Assembly: GCA_008694505.1 (NCBI GenBank)
Contig: VZDJ01004378.1
Coordinates: 11,345,472 to 11,409,471 of the forward strand
Direction: 5' to 3'
Source: Cyanoderma ruficeps
Taxonomy: Eukaryota > Chordata > Aves > Passeriformes > Timaliidae
Length of the DNA: 64,000 nucleotides
Shown: piece by piece, positions 37,604 through 50,360 of the stretch
Layout of the letters: every line of letters begins with the position of its first letter
How positions within the stretch are numbered: the first letter of the stretch is position 1
The notes under the pieces: generated by a model
Databases searched by the model: none
Told to the model about the DNA's origin: nothing
Seen by the model: the letters and a program-made list of their open reading frames with translations, nothing else
Position numbers and translations under genes: made by a program

Positions 37604-40600
37604 TTCTGTACATTTGAAGGTTTAAAACATTCAAAGGAGGCTTAGGAGACACAAATACTTATTGCTTCATGATAAAGGGATTAGTACTGAATAAAACATT
37701 CATTAATATGAAGGTCTCTCACATCTCAGATAAGAGCTGTTCTCCCAGCTACAGATTCTTATGGGCATTGACCCAAGATAGTAATAACGAATATATAATT
37801 AATGCATACAAAATGAAAGAGGGACTACAACCTGCATAGCTACAGACCAGCAGTTAGGAGGTGGCAAATGGCAGTGGGAAAGACTAAAGGAGAAAAGAGA
37901 TTTGAACTTGAGTTCTGCTAACAAAAGGATGGAAATCTAAATTTTTGTAACCGGAGATGATGATGATAGAGAAGATCTTTTCTGTCTGGATTTTATAAGA
38001 AGGGCTTGGCAAGAGGTCTAACCCCTAGGACAGGCTGTGCACCTGAAAAGTGGAAGTCTGTACCCAGAGATGTGACTCTCCAGAGCCACTCTGTCCTGCA
38101 AAGAACTTCCCCTCAAGTCTCTAGGGAGGATGTGTCCTCCCTGATCATCTTGCAAAGGTTTGTGTGTTCTGTCTTCGGTGCTCAATCCTCCTGTACTCTG
38201 TAGCTTGTGAGTCTAACTTAGTCTGTAAATTACAATACAAGCAGAACATTTAACAGGAAGGTGCTGCCATAATTCAAATAATAAGGCTGAAATCTTCTTG
38301 AGGAGCTATCCCAAAACATAATTTTACTCTTCTTTTTTTTTTTTTGGGAATGCCTAGTTTTCTAATACCAAAGATTCATAGCTTCAAAACCTAATTTGTT
38401 TTTTGAACTGGTGATGTTGACAAGTTTAATTTTCTAAATTAGCTTAAGCTGAAGTCTCTAGTATGAATTCTCCCTTTTCTCGAATCTTCCAAAATACCAT
38501 AGAACCAGTCCTACAAAACTGAACAGTCAGCAGCAAGGTTTAACCCCATGCAAAGGACTAGCAAAGCATGCACAGTACTGCAGGATTTGTTATCAAAGAC
38601 AGGTCATCTCTTCCTAAGCCAGCCTTTTTTCTCTGTTTCCTTCTACTGCACTATTGTCTCTCTCTTTAGAATGTGATAAAGAAAAAAAGTTAGAGCAGCT
38701 ATCCTCTTTAAGCTTATTTTCCTTTCTAGTTTAAAGAACAACCCTATTTTATTTTCCTTTTAGTTCAGAATAGCAGCCTCAGGCTCCACTACTTTGTCAT
38801 GCTGTTCTATAGCAGTCTAAATACTAAAACCCATGATTATTTAAAAAAAAAATTAGAACTTGATCTTTATTTTAATAAAGAACATGGTTTGGTTCCTGTT
38901 TTTCACATAAATCAACTGTTATGATTTCCAAGTTTAATTTTATTTTGTATATTTATTTTTGCAAATACCACAGTGAAAGCAGATCAGATATCAGAAACTG
39001 CATTCTGTTTCATCACCTTACAAATGCCAACTGCACATATGGATGTTCCATAAGCTGCTATCACCAAAGCAATCATCTGTAATGGGTTGCCTTGTAAACA
39101 CAAGTTGTGTGTATTTTCCTTTCTGAAGTCAGGTGAAGTTCTTTCATCTCAATTCAGATGTGATTTACTGTAAATAACTCTGATGTTGCTAAGAGACAAA
39201 TCTCAAAACAAGTCCCAACTACAAAAGGATTGATATTAAAAACCTTAAATAGGTGTTCATAGTGTGTAGAACACACTTTGATAAGGCCAAGTAATTTTTT
39301 ATATGTGGGAAGCTGACTTGCCAACACTGACAGGTCAGAGGGCAATAGGTTTGACATGTTCCATACTGTACCTGTCACACACTCCAGGGACCCCTTCACT
39401 CCAGGAGTTGTTTCTCTGTCAGTCTCAGAGTGTGGGCTCCTCAAATCCAGAGCACTGGTGCACTTGAGAAGTCTAGGGGAGGATCTTTTCTTACATGTTA
39501 AAAATGCTCTGTCTTCAAATGACAAGATTAATCTCACTATTAATGTGGAGGATGATTTGCTGCAACAAGGTTGTTTAACAGGAAATATATGAATTAGACT
39601 CTGAAAATACATTGTAAGAGTCTGTCTGGTGCAGGGAGAAAAATGACACTATAACTTCCAGGTGGGGGCATTATATTCTGCTTTTTGGTAAACAATCTAA
39701 AAACAATCCTCACTCATTTTAGCCCTTCCTCCTTTTCCAGTATGTATGCAGCTTTGCCTGACCTGGGTAGGGAATAAGGAACCACCTTTTGCCTGCCTTA
39801 GGGTAACAATGTAGATGCTATTCAGGAAGAAACAAACAAGCTTTAACTCTTGAATAAGATGCACAGTGACACACTGATGGGAAAGACAAGAAAAAGAATG
39901 AGTAAGATTTCTAGGTGTCTGTGTGAGAGTCTTCCAGCAATAAGTGTTTATCTAAGGCCATTATAATATGTATCCATTCTTTTTTCATGTATCCTTTTAA
40001 GTATAATGAATAAGGTACCTCAGCACTTATTGAATTGACATGGATGCAGTTTCACAAGACACTCCTTTTAATTTATCCAAAGGTGGTATTTGGTTCTCAA
40101 GAGAATGAAAAATTTACTTATCACCAAGGATTTGAGAAGGGATTGAGGAAACAGAGTGCTGAGAACCAAAGGATGTTTCCTGAAATCAGGCTGTGGGCAC
40201 TTCAAAACCTAACAATCCTGATATGCCTCAGTTCTTTTTGGAAGTTGTTGTTCATGCTTGACCTAAATTGCAGACACAATTCACTTCACCCTGTTACCTT
40301 CTTTACATATTACAGAATTTGAACTTCTAAAAAGCAAACAGACACTTTAAAATTAACATTTGTATTAGTGTTGGGGCCAGGCAGATAATATGGATCCTGG
40401 CCAAAGGAGGGTGAAGCTGCACCCAGGAGATCTGGAAAGACTTGCTTCCCCTGTCGTCAGAACAAGCACATGGAAAAGGATGTATAGATGAAGGGTTCAA
40501 AGTGCTAAGAAGGAAAAAAATTACAAGAAAGACAAAAAGAGGAGGAATGGGAGGGTCTGACCATGTTGCCACCATTTTAATTACACTGTCTTATGATAAC

Positions 40601-41105
40601 AGTAAAATTAATTGGCAGTGCATGCAGTTGGATTGTCTTACGCCTAGAGACAATGAAGCAGAGAAAGAAAAAGTGAATGCAATTTTTGGAGTGCTCAAAT
40701 ATCACTAGAAAAAGTACCTGGAAATACATGAGAGGCCAGAAACATTCTCCACTTTTTACTGTGGCAACAAACTTCATTTATAGTATTCACGTATAGTGTT
40801 CAAGCTGTGAAAAATGAGAATCAAATTAACCCAAATTAATAACATTGGACAGACCTGCTCTGAGAGGTCTTCCCAAGTTTTAACAAACTTTCGTGAGCAG
40901 GTTCTTGCAGCCACAGTGATAGAGTGCGAACTACACTAAAGTCTGGTGTATCCTTCAGCAAGTGCTCCTCTACCATATGAAATGTTGAGACTATTTTTGA
41001 ATGAGGAAGATTTCATGACAATCAAGAATGAAACTAATTGCATCTGTTTGATAGTAGGACCTACTTTATGATAATTTGCAACAAGCACCCTAGGGAAGTT
41101 TTCCC

Positions 41106-41175
41106 CTTTGAAGTGCTTCTTACTCCAGGGTTGCCTTTTGAAGTAGCTCCCCCTTTGGATTGCTTTTGAAGTGCT
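41106..41175. repeat. Degenerate tandem repeat, three copies of 28-29 bp
   Basis: CTTTTGAAGTGCT-like segments recur at 41106, 41135 and 41163, each followed or preceded by a CCCC- or CCAGGG-type stretch. Spacing is 29 then 28 bp. The copies are diverged, so this is an older small array. Confidence 0.75.
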
Positions 41176-41777
41176 ATTTTTTTCCTTTCTTAGGTCTTCT
41201 TTGAGTTCTGCTGTGTTGCACCTTTCACATTGGAGGTTAACAACTTAAGATCACTGAGTAGAAAGAAAGACTTTGATTTAGACCAGTTTCTCTCTCACAC
41301 CATGCAGGGAGACCTGCCTTCATCTCCCCAAAAGTAGCCATACAGGGAGGATTAAGAAAGCTATTCATTCACCTCCTCACTAACACCAGCTTCATATGTG
41401 AACTGGCCACCATCCAAACCAAGGTGCAGAAATATATCCAGCTATCTAAAATGCCTGTTTTGCATGATTGCAGAAAAAACCCTTCTTTTTATTTCTTTCC
41501 TTTCTCCCATCAGCTTAGATATCTGATTTTCTCCTCTTCTTCCTTACAAGGTATAAATCTCTACCGGCCACCTGGAAAGCCCTTAATTCTGGGTGAGTTT
41601 GTCAAGCCACTAGCTGTGAGGAATGATTAGGAAACAGCACTTTACCCTGGCAGTGAGACATTCTCATCACTAGAAAGATATCAGCTCCCACACCTTCATC
41701 CTGACTTGAGGGCTTGGAAATGCTATGAACAGAGAGAAGGAAGCAAAGGTTTGAGGCTGCAGAAGGTTTTTAGGTCA

Positions 41778-41799
41778 GATAAGGCTGAGATAAGGCTGA
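41778..41799. repeat. 11-bp direct duplication
   Basis: GATAAGGCTGA is repeated immediately (41778-41788 and 41789-41799). It is a minimal tandem duplication without further context. Confidence 0.9.
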
Positions 41800-41920
41800 G
41801 TTTGGGAGGCCTTAGCAGAAACACACGAGATCTACCAGTGACCTTTGAGGAGCCTCTCTATCCCTTCAAAGTACCCTATCACATTTCACTACATGTTATA
41901 CATTGTACTGTAGGGACAGA

Positions 41921-42178
41921 TTGAAAGAGGGGAAAATTATGTTAGCTATTAGGAAGAAATTCTTTATTCTGAGAGTGGTTAGACACTGGAAAAGATCACC
42001 CTGTGAGGGAGGTAGTGAATGCTCCAAATTTGGCAGTGTTCAGAGCCAGGTTGGATAAGGCCTTGAGCAACCTGTTCTAGTGGGAGGTGTCTCTGTGTAT
42101 GGCAGCAGCGTTTCAGACTTTAATGGTCTTTAAGGACCATTCCAAGCCCTTAACGTTCTATGATTCAATGACTCTATG
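41921..42178 (+). mobile_element. CR1 LINE 3' fragment (ORF2 end plus tail)
   Basis: This is the only CR1 copy in the window on the plus strand. It begins inside the end of ORF2: translation gives IRKKFFILRVVRHWKR, the conserved CR1 C-terminal signature. It then runs through the 3' region (GAGCAACCTGTTCTAGTGGG, then GGTCTTTAAGGACCATTCCA) to a tail of TTCTATGATTCAATGACTCTATG. It is 5'-truncated with a frame break after the signature. No target-site duplication is apparent, as is usual for CR1. Confidence 0.93.
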
Positions 42179-45138
42179 CTGTGGCAGGAGCTCACAGCAT
42201 TTATGTTATTCTGCATGTCATATCCCACCAGTTCTTATCCCAGCCTTTATGCCCCAGTGGTTTTGGTTTTCATAGGTTGGAAAGCCCTTTTGTCTCCAGA
42301 TGAGATGTGGTGGTGTGCAGTTTAGAAGCCTGTGTCTACTTTCATCTCCCAGAGTAGAAACTAGCTGTGGAAACTGCTGCTTCCCTCTGTGACCAGATAT
42401 GACCCCTGGCTACCACTGAAACTGGCCTGAGTCTGGAAGCACTTGACACTGCTGTTTGACACTTGACACCGCAAGGCCAGAGGAAATAGGATATTTCTGA
42501 CATGGCCAGAGAGATTTCTGAGGCAGGAATTGAGCGCAGTTCCTCATGGTTGTGATCCGTCCCTGGCTCATCTCAGGAAATCAAGGATATGTCAGAAGGC
42601 ATAGCTGCTGTGTGGGGACAGATCTTAGATAGGTGTCCCCTAAGGCATCACTTCCCTTCTTCCCCCCAGTCCTGTACTGCAACCCCCTGAGCCAGTTCTC
42701 CCTCCTCTGCATGGGCACTAGTGTATGGTACCGACCATCCAACCTTCCACCCACTGCCACACACTGTTGTGAGGGAAAGGTCTCTTACCATGCTGGTAGA
42801 GAGGGACAAGGTTAGCCATGGAATTGGACCAACACTGCTGACATACGGCACTTTGCAATCTGGCCAGAAAACCAGTATGGAATAGCAATGCACTTCTAAA
42901 AGACAAACTTCTCTTTGAACAAGACAGTGAAGTGACCACCTGTCAAAACAGCAAATGTTTTAGGGATTCACTAATAACACTTTCCCCAAGTAATGTAGAA
43001 GATATGAAATTGGGCTCAGCAGTCTAGTTTGTAGGTGTAAGAACACAAAAAGCTGCCTAATGTTAATTTAAGAACATGGTGCTGTCCAAACCAGATTTTT
43101 ACAACTTACAAAACGTTTTAATTTTAACAGGGTCATAATTGAAACAGAAACAAATGTGCCCCATGAGCAAAGCCATCCAAAAGAAGTGAGAATTGGAAAT
43201 TTTTTTTGCTCTGCAGAAATATCAGGTTAAATTAAATCATCGTGGATGAAAATACTGAAACAAATGGTAAAGAGAAAGATTAAGTATTATTTAAAATTAC
43301 ATGAGGTGTCGTTTAAAATGACATGAGATCAGTGGAAATCCCTTTGCATCACTGTCATTCTCATTACTATACTAGTAAAATACTGTTCATGGAAGTGCCA
43401 AGGCCTTTGAAACACAGAAGGATGCTGACAGCACCACACTGTGCCTCAGTGAAGACAGCTTTGCCTTTTTTGCTATGCTACTATCTTCAATAATTCAGAA
43501 CTGAGAATCTTCTAATTCATCTTATCAGAGATCATAATTAGCATCAGTATAAAATTGTAGATAAGTTGTTATCTTTCTACCACCATAATGACTGTTTATT
43601 AGGTGTTTCTGTGGGTATGTCATAGAAAGTGTAGTCATTAAGATTCCTGTATTCAAACTGAAGCTTTAGTTTCATATTACGTTTTCGCAGTACTAGTGCT
43701 AGTGTGAGGAGACTATCTCCTTCCTGTCACTGCTACTGTTCCTGCCTTTATGCACTCTCACTAGGTTGAATGGAATATTTGCAGGTCCAGAAGAAAGTCA
43801 GTGAAGTAAACTGATGCTTTTGAGTGGAGGGGTGTCTGAAAAACTTATCACTCTGGCAGCGTCTCCAGGGAAAACTTCCTATGAATCCATAGCCTCAGAG
43901 ATTATTCAACACTCTCCATCAGCATTTGTCAAGAAGGGATACATGTGTGTATGATGAATGAATTATCTATTGTCAGGGAAATTATAACACTTTCTGGGCC
44001 ACCCAGGTTGAGGTAGAGTTTCAAAAGCATTTTTACATATCAAAAGCTAACATTGAATCAAGCTTTTCACTAGCAAGATCATAAATTGATAGCCTAATTA
44101 AACCAATTATCAAGCCTTTAGGCCACAGGAAATTCCCAGCGTGGCATTTATATTCTGTTGAACTCCCAGGGAAAGCATGAGTTCACTGAGCTTTGCCTCA
44201 AGTCCAGGGGGCTGACATTAGAGGGATGAGACTGCTTGGGAGCAAGGTTGGAACTGCCCCTGGGCTGAGCAGAGGAAAGCAGAAGGCAGGCTTTGCCACT
44301 CTGCATCCTGTGTCCACCACCATCCCTCCCTGCTCCCTTCCGCAGCTCTGGTATCCTCCGGACATCCTGCAAAGCCAAATGACCTAACTGAAACTTCAGA
44401 CAACTATTTAGTCCCTTTCCTTCTTCTGGGATTAGTTTTCTGCTGTTTTAGTGAGTTAGCTCATGAAAAGCTCAAGGAAGGTCTGGAGCTTGTGAAAGAG
44501 ATGCACAGATGAGTGGCCAGGGGCAGACATGGAGATGGGCTATGTGAGGTCAGAGCAGGATATGCTCCTTGATTCTTTGCACCTGCTTTCCAAATCTAGA
44601 ATGCTGGTTAGAACCATTTCTGGCGTAGCACAATAAAAATTGTTTTATTTTTTCACCTCACCGGGATAAGCAGTGAAATGCTGCAATGTCACCCTGCTCC
44701 AGGAGCAATGTGCCAAGAGGAATCCCCTTAGGAATGTAAGCCTTATGTACTGAGGAGTTTTCCTGCCACTGAGCTGACAGGATCTCCTTAGAGGTCTCTA
44801 ACACTGACAGCCAAGTTGTGGGGAGCAGACCATCACTGAGATTGCTTAGGCAAACTCAGTGGCATGAAATCAAATGACAGGGATGAGTAGCAGCACTGAG
44901 CATAAGGATCTACCTACTCACTTGTGGCATTACCTGATCAGCTGACAGATTGCTCAAAATGCTGCTGTTGGCCCTCATGCATCCTGTCCGTGCTGTTACT
45001 TATACATGTGATGCTGGAGCGGTAACAGCAGGAGGAAGCCTTAAGTTTTAGCTTTCATGTTTTTCAGATTCTGTGCTGCCTAGATGTGTAGTTCTGAGAC
45101 TCATATTAAGTGTTAGTAAGCTCTCTTCACAGAGTAGG
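42179..45138. other. Unique non-coding DNA
   Basis: No gene or element is recognised. Open frames (81 codons or fewer) are scattered on both strands. The right boundary is set by the target-site copy of the next LTR. Confidence 0.55.
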
Positions 45139-45484
45139 TAGACAAAACAATCCTTTTCCAGCTTGAGACCAAGGACAACCATTACAAGTTTTCAGGCCCA
45201 AAAGCATAAACAACAGTGGACTGAAGAGAGAAAACAAGAAGGATGGGACTTCATAATCTAAAGCTGTAATTGGACAATTAACCCAAATATACAAATGGAC
45301 CAAAAAGCATGAGACCTCTTGACCAGTCATCCATTTTGTGACCATTTTGGGTCCATCTTGGGTGTAGCCCTGGCCAGCCTCTTGTACTGCCCAAGGTATG
45401 TCCTAAAGGCTTTTCAATAAATATCTACTTTATTCTCTTAGCTCTGTCTAGTCTCTGTTCCAGGTCAGCCTTCCCAAGGCATCA
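45139..45484 (+). mobile_element. Solo LTR of an endogenous retrovirus (346 bp)
   Basis: A 346-bp segment is bounded by the 5-bp direct repeat GTAGG at 45134-45138 and 45485-45489, as expected for a target-site duplication. It starts TA (likely a decayed TG) and ends CA. It carries a polyadenylation signal AATAAA at 45416-45421, followed by TACTTTATTCTCTTAGCTCTG and a CTGTTCCAGGTCAGCC stretch, a typical R/U5 layout. The sequence resembles, from memory, a songbird LTR family that contains 'aaagctgtaattggacaat' and 'ggaccaaaaagcatgagac'. There is no tRNA primer site or coding region next to it, so it is a solo LTR. Orientation is set by AATAAA. Confidence 0.8.
45416..45421 (+). promoter_or_regulatory. 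LTR polyadenylation signal AATAAA
   Basis: AATAAA lies 63 bp before the end of the LTR, the position expected for the R/U5 border in short avian LTRs. It supports the plus-strand orientation of the element. Confidence 0.7.
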
Positions 45485-48400
45485 GTAGGATCACAAATCT
45501 TTCTTACTCATTGAGTGGAACTCACCTTAATTTCAGCCCATCTGGGGTTAATCACCAATTTCCTTGGCTTCCTCAGTCACTGAGCCATGGGCTCTTGCAT
45601 TAACTGCTGTGGGGGTCTTGGGAGGCAGATCAGACTAGAAATATGCCAGAGGTGCCAAGGAGAAGAGACATTTCCTGCAGATTCTCACATGTATTCCCAT
45701 TCTGCATCTTCAGAACTTCTGCACTGCAACACAAGACAGAACAAAATTTTCTTTCTTCCTTTTACAATCATTGACACAGAAGCTGAAGCAAGTTGCGGTC
45801 ATCCCTTGGACCAAGCACTAGTTAAGAGCAGAGAATTTCAAAGCCAAACAAAAAGATCCTGGATCTTTTCCTGATGATGAAATTATTTGCATTTATGAAT
45901 TTGAGTTATTTCACAAAATCGTTCCAAATGTATTTGTTATTTGTCTCAAGGTATTGTGGATCAGTGAGCTGCTGACAAAGACCCTGGGACACATCACTCA
46001 CCCTGGCCATAAAAAGCTGCAGAACAAACAGCAGCACTCATAAAGCATATCCACTTGGCTCGGGCCAAGCAGTGACTGTGATAAGGGAGGTGACTGAGTG
46101 GGAAAATTAGTCTGATTAACTTTATCAGCAGGAAGGTGAGGAGTGGAAAATCCCTAAGCAGGAGAACAAAGGGGCAGAGGTGATAGAGCAGCAGCTTGAA
46201 GAGCAAGGCGACTTTGGGCAAAAAAGGAGGAACAAAGGCAGGTGCCCTCATGGAGAGGGGTTTCCTCCCCTTAACCATCAGCCAAAGAAAGAGAGAACAA
46301 GCTGGAGGAGATTTTCTCTGTGCTTCAGGGAAATGATCATGTGGAGGTTGGGGAGAAGGGGTGGATAAAGGGAGATGAGGGCTGCTGGCCTTGGTTGGTT
46401 TTCAAACACAACATCTCTGGATTTTCCCAGGCATGCCCACTTTCACTCACTACCCAGAAACTTTTCCAGGAGAAAGGGTGAGCTTTTTGGTCTATTAAAC
46501 ATGTCTGGCCATGTAAAGAGAAGGAGAAAGATAAATAATGTTGATGGAGTTGCCAAGTGTCTGTAAGTCTCCGACACATGGCCATCACACAGGGCAGATT
46601 GACTACACAGAACATAAAACGTGGCACTGGGCTCTCCCAGAAAGACTGAACTTCACAAATAGGCTTTGTATGATTATTTTGCACGTGAACCCACCACCAG
46701 CACAACCCATGCTCCAGAGTGTGGAGGTATTGTATATTGTCCTGGCAGATTCTTGGAGGTCATTCTAAAGGATGCTCCAGAAAGGTGCAGAATTCCAGGT
46801 GTTGAGATCTGTTTCTCCTGTGCAGTCTACAGTCAAGTCGAATTGTGCCAGAATCCTTCAGAGAGCCTGGATGCTATCCCTTATTTCATTTCTCTTCAAA
46901 TATCATATTTCTTTGCCCATCAAATTAGAAGTTTATAAATTAAAACTCTAATGCTATTTCTTTGGTAATTAATGCTTTTCTGTCAAGAGTGGTATGATGG
47001 GACTTAGGATGAACAGAGTATTATGGCCCATTTTTATGAAGACTAAGAGCACAAAGACTGTGCCAAAGAAGTATAAGAGAGAGGCTAAGAAAAACAAAAA
47101 TAAATGGTGGCTCGGTGCTCCTGCAAACATGAGAGCACATAGCTTGAACATTCTCTCAGCAGATAGCAGGCTGACAGATAATTAGGAGGGGAAATTGTGT
47201 TACAGCTTAGCTAATTGCTTTTCATCAAGAAATATTAAATATCTCTTCTGACATATGAGGAGACTGAAGCATAGAACAGGGAACAAACTCCTCCAAGGTG
47301 ACCCACTAAGTGAGATAAGAATAGACTCCTCATTCCAAATTCTCACACAGACTGACCTGCAAAAATCCATCACTTGTGCAGTCACCTCAGCAATGCTAAG
47401 GATACATCAAGGTCACTGTGGGGAACTAAAGGTTCAAGGGGACTTGAAAGGTAAGTACTGTGACTATTGGGGTACCAAGCTCATGGATTTTTTCAGACAT
47501 TGCCATGGAAAAGGAGATCTCAAGATAATCATGATTAAAACAAGAGTGGAGTCTAGTGCACTAGCAAAAGAAATAAATAGAAGTACATGGAACAAATACA
47601 CTGGAGAGCATGAACTTGTGTTACGATGGCTTAACCTGCTACAGGGAAAAGTGTTTCACTGTCCAGGGCAAACTGCTGCTATGACAGATGTGCTCTGTCT
47701 CAAAAAAAAAAAAAAAATCCCAGGAAGATAGCCCTTCTGAGGATACTGGTATGTGGTCAGTGATGCTGCTAGGTTTTTTTCAGCCAGTTGTCGGGAAAAT
47801 ATTTTTGTCTTTCATCCTGTACAAATGACCACAGCATTGCAGCCACTTGATTTCAGTATTTTTGAAAAGACATTTCACTCCTGAGTAGTTCTTAACTGGC
47901 CATGCACATATCTCACATCCATTCCACCTTGCATGTTGTTCTCCAAAGAGAGCTTTATTCAGCATAGTTCTGGTTATACAGGAAAATAAATGTTGCGCTC
48001 TGCCACTGCTGAGGGTGAATCTTGGCTTTGAGGACAGCAAGCTGTAGATAATTGGCACAAAGTGTGATAGAATAAGCAGTAAAAGCAAGAATATATTCAG
48101 GACTAGGATGAAAACTAGCAAGACACAGCAAGCAACAAGCCAGAGAAATACAGACAGACATGGTGCCATTTACATCTCTGTGGTTCACGAATTGTAGGAA
48201 GACATCTAAAGTACATACAGCTGCTCTCTGGTTTTGACAAAATGAGCGTTAGAAGAATGTAAAATCAGCAGTGGGTTGTAAAGGGAAGTCCCAGGCTGGA
48301 CCTTAAAGAGAACAAGGACAGCAGAATGACATAGACAAATCAGAATAGTAAATGACTGGGTGAAGCTGGGGCCTCCATCAGCTTACAGGAGAAGGAGATG

Positions 48401-49649
48401 GGGTTTGCAGTCTCATACTGTTCATCAGATGTGGTGTGCACTAATCTGCAGCTCTGATCTCTTTTTATAAATGGGTTGCTCAGAGAGATTGTGAACACTT
48501 ACTGCAGAGAGGGAGCAATATCATTTATTCCTGCAATGTCATTGCATGACACCACAAGGATAGTGTTCCTGCAGCACAGCCTGTTTGCAATACCATTCTG
48601 CTATCAAACACCATAAATCTTTTTGATGAAAGGCAAGATATTAAATGTGTGGAGCTTAGCTAGAAATGCACTAGAAGTGTATGGGCGGTGTTCCCTGCTT
48701 CCTGAGTTCTTTCCTGGGATGCCTGTGTAACCTTTCCTGGTGTCAGCTTTCCTTCAACCTTATGGTATCTTAGCAGTAAAATGAAATATTGTGGAGTGAC
48801 TTCATTCATTGCCTTTTACCTCTGGGAGTCTACAGTGAATTTCTCTCAAGTCTAAATATGGCCTTCTTGGTGGATGGATGGATGGAGAACAGGTGTACTA
48901 AACCCACCCTGTTCTCCTTTATGTGCTTTTTCCTAGAGCTGAAAGTGTTCAGCTTGGAGCTGTATGTCAACATCTCAAACCACGAAAATCTGACAGTCTG
49001 GGAATCACACACGCTTCCAGAATAATTGGTTAGCCATGGTGATTATGCATGTGCTGTGGCTGGGAAAGGGACTTACAGGGACAGAATTAGGGAAGTGCAG
49101 ATGATTTCTTAGGGATCTCCCAAATGGACAGGGTTTTGTTGCGGGTAGCACAGCTGGTGCTGAAGAAGGAAGTAATTTTAATGAAAGCATTGGCTGCTGA
49201 GACTGTTCAAATAATCAGTCCAGAACCTTGGCTGATGCATCTCTTGAATTACTCTGGTTTTGCCCAAGTGAGTAAGTACACTGTTGAGAATGAAGTCTTA
49301 CCAAGACAGATGGAAAAAACCTATTTTAAAGTAGTTCTTTCAACCTCTTTCATTCTTGTGCAAAACCAAATGTATTAGCATAAAGCACTGGCACTTTCCA
49401 TATTGACCCTTTCAGCTTTGCACTGGGATGAAATAGATACAACTGAAAAGAGTTTTCAGAGGAAATTTCTGCCCCATGGCTACTGCTGAGCTTTAGCGCA
49501 CTTTGTTGTCCAGACTGCACATGGGAAGTTCTCCTGTACAGGTTGGCATTTTGCTGATGCTTGGCTTATTGCTTGCTTAGTAGGCACCATGAAAGCATGT
49601 GCAGTTCAGAGGTTGAGGAGTTTGGTTTCAAATCTGCAGCTAACCTGGG
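45485..49649. other. Unique non-coding DNA
   Basis: No gene is recognised. The longest open frame of the window (158 codons, plus strand, 47255-47731) begins in a possible MIR-like relic and ends in a lysine run encoded by an A15 tract. I see no domain in it. A GGAT microsatellite of about four units lies near 48872-48887. Confidence 0.5.
47245..47370 (+). mobile_element. Possible ancient MIR-like SINE or L2 relic
   Basis: The order ATGAGGAGACTGAAGCATAG, GGGAACAAACTCCTCCAAGG, TGACCCACTAAGTGAGATAA, then a 'gactcctcattcc' end follows the core-to-3' pattern of MIR/L2 repeats: eight-to-ten-base blocks for 'gaggaaactgaggcacag', 'cttgcccaaggtcac' and 'gggattcgaaccc'. The match is loose and from memory. 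These repeats are rare and very old in birds. It could also be chance. Confidence 0.3.
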
Positions 49650-50360
49650 GCTTTCTTGGGTCAGGTTTTCTTTACACTGAGATTTTAGGTGGTGGTTTGA
49701 GAGGGTGTTTTTCCTCTTTGAAGGCTTTGAGTTGGATGTGAGAATGAAATTAAGTCTTCAAGGTTTGGGGGTTTTTGGGTTTTTTGTGTGTTTATTAATT
49801 TTTATCTTACAAATTTTTTTTGTGCTTGGCTAAGATGTTCACAGCAGCTTAGACACAGGACGACTCCCCCTGTGATGGGAGGTTGCTACTTTTTTATACA
49901 GATAATTATGTATTTATTATTTGCAATTTTGTTCCAATGCTTATTATAATAAAGGGGTCATTTCTACTCTGACCCAATCTCTTTAAACTACTTTGTGCTA
50001 TTATTACATTAGAAGATGGAGGACGAGGAAGAAGGAGAAGAATCTAGGGTACAGCTTTAAATTCTCTATCTTGTTCCCCACTCACCACCATTCTAAGAAC
50101 TCCAAAACTACTAAATTTTTCACTCAGTGATAAACTACACTACTGTCTTTCACACAGTTGTGACTTGTAATTCCTCTTTGTGTTGGAAGTTTTTTTATGG
50201 ACTGAAATCAAAGCCTGTGGCTCCCTGGGCTCTGTGCCAGGCACCCCGCCTGGACAGACCCCCTTGTCCAGGATTCAAACTCTCTTTTTCGGGTCCCAGA
50301 CCCCTATACCGAGGTCTGTGGCATTTCAGGGCACCCAGAGGGGTGCCCTGGACTCTGACA
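49650..50360 (+). mobile_element. Probable LTR-derived sequence of an endogenous retrovirus
   Basis: The right part has the look of a songbird LTR end: an AAG-rich GAGGAAGAAGGAGAAGAA stretch, then TTCACTCAGTGATAAACTAC, then CTGAAATCAAAGCCTGTGGC, where AATCAAAG is probably a decayed AATAAAG polyadenylation signal. A U5-like GC-rich tail follows, with two hairpins (near 50238 and at 50327-50350) and the end CTCTGACA. A TATA-like TTTTATAC lies near 49893. GGGCTT occurs at 49648-49653 and again at 50361-50366, but the left end then starts TC instead of TG, so the left limit is uncertain. No internal retroviral gene is adjacent. Confidence 0.5.
50327..50350. other. Perfect 10-bp stem-loop in LTR-like sequence
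   Basis: CAGGGCACCC, AGAG, GGGTGCCCTG form a perfect GC-rich inverted repeat with a four-base loop, ten bases before the proposed end of the LTR. Stable hairpins near R/U5 occur in retroviral LTRs, which fits the call made for this region. Confidence 0.9.

Larger units (their letters stand above)
37604..41920. other. Unique AT-rich non-coding DNA
   Basis: No gene or transposon is recognised. The minus-strand frame of 152 codons at 39154-39612 is among the longest in the window, but it has no recognised motif and overlaps a plus-strand frame at 39356-39592. A T-run lies near 38333-38345, a degenerate 28-29-bp repeat at 41106-41175 and an 11-bp duplication at 41778-41799. Confidence 0.55.

Noticed and set aside
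39154..39612. 152-codon open frame on the minus strand
   Set aside because: No recognised domain, an overlapping frame on the other strand, no splice or promoter context; a length expected by chance in 64 kb.
47255..47731. 158-codon open frame as a gene
   Set aside because: It ends in an A-tract-coded lysine run, begins in a possible repeat relic and has no recognised motif.
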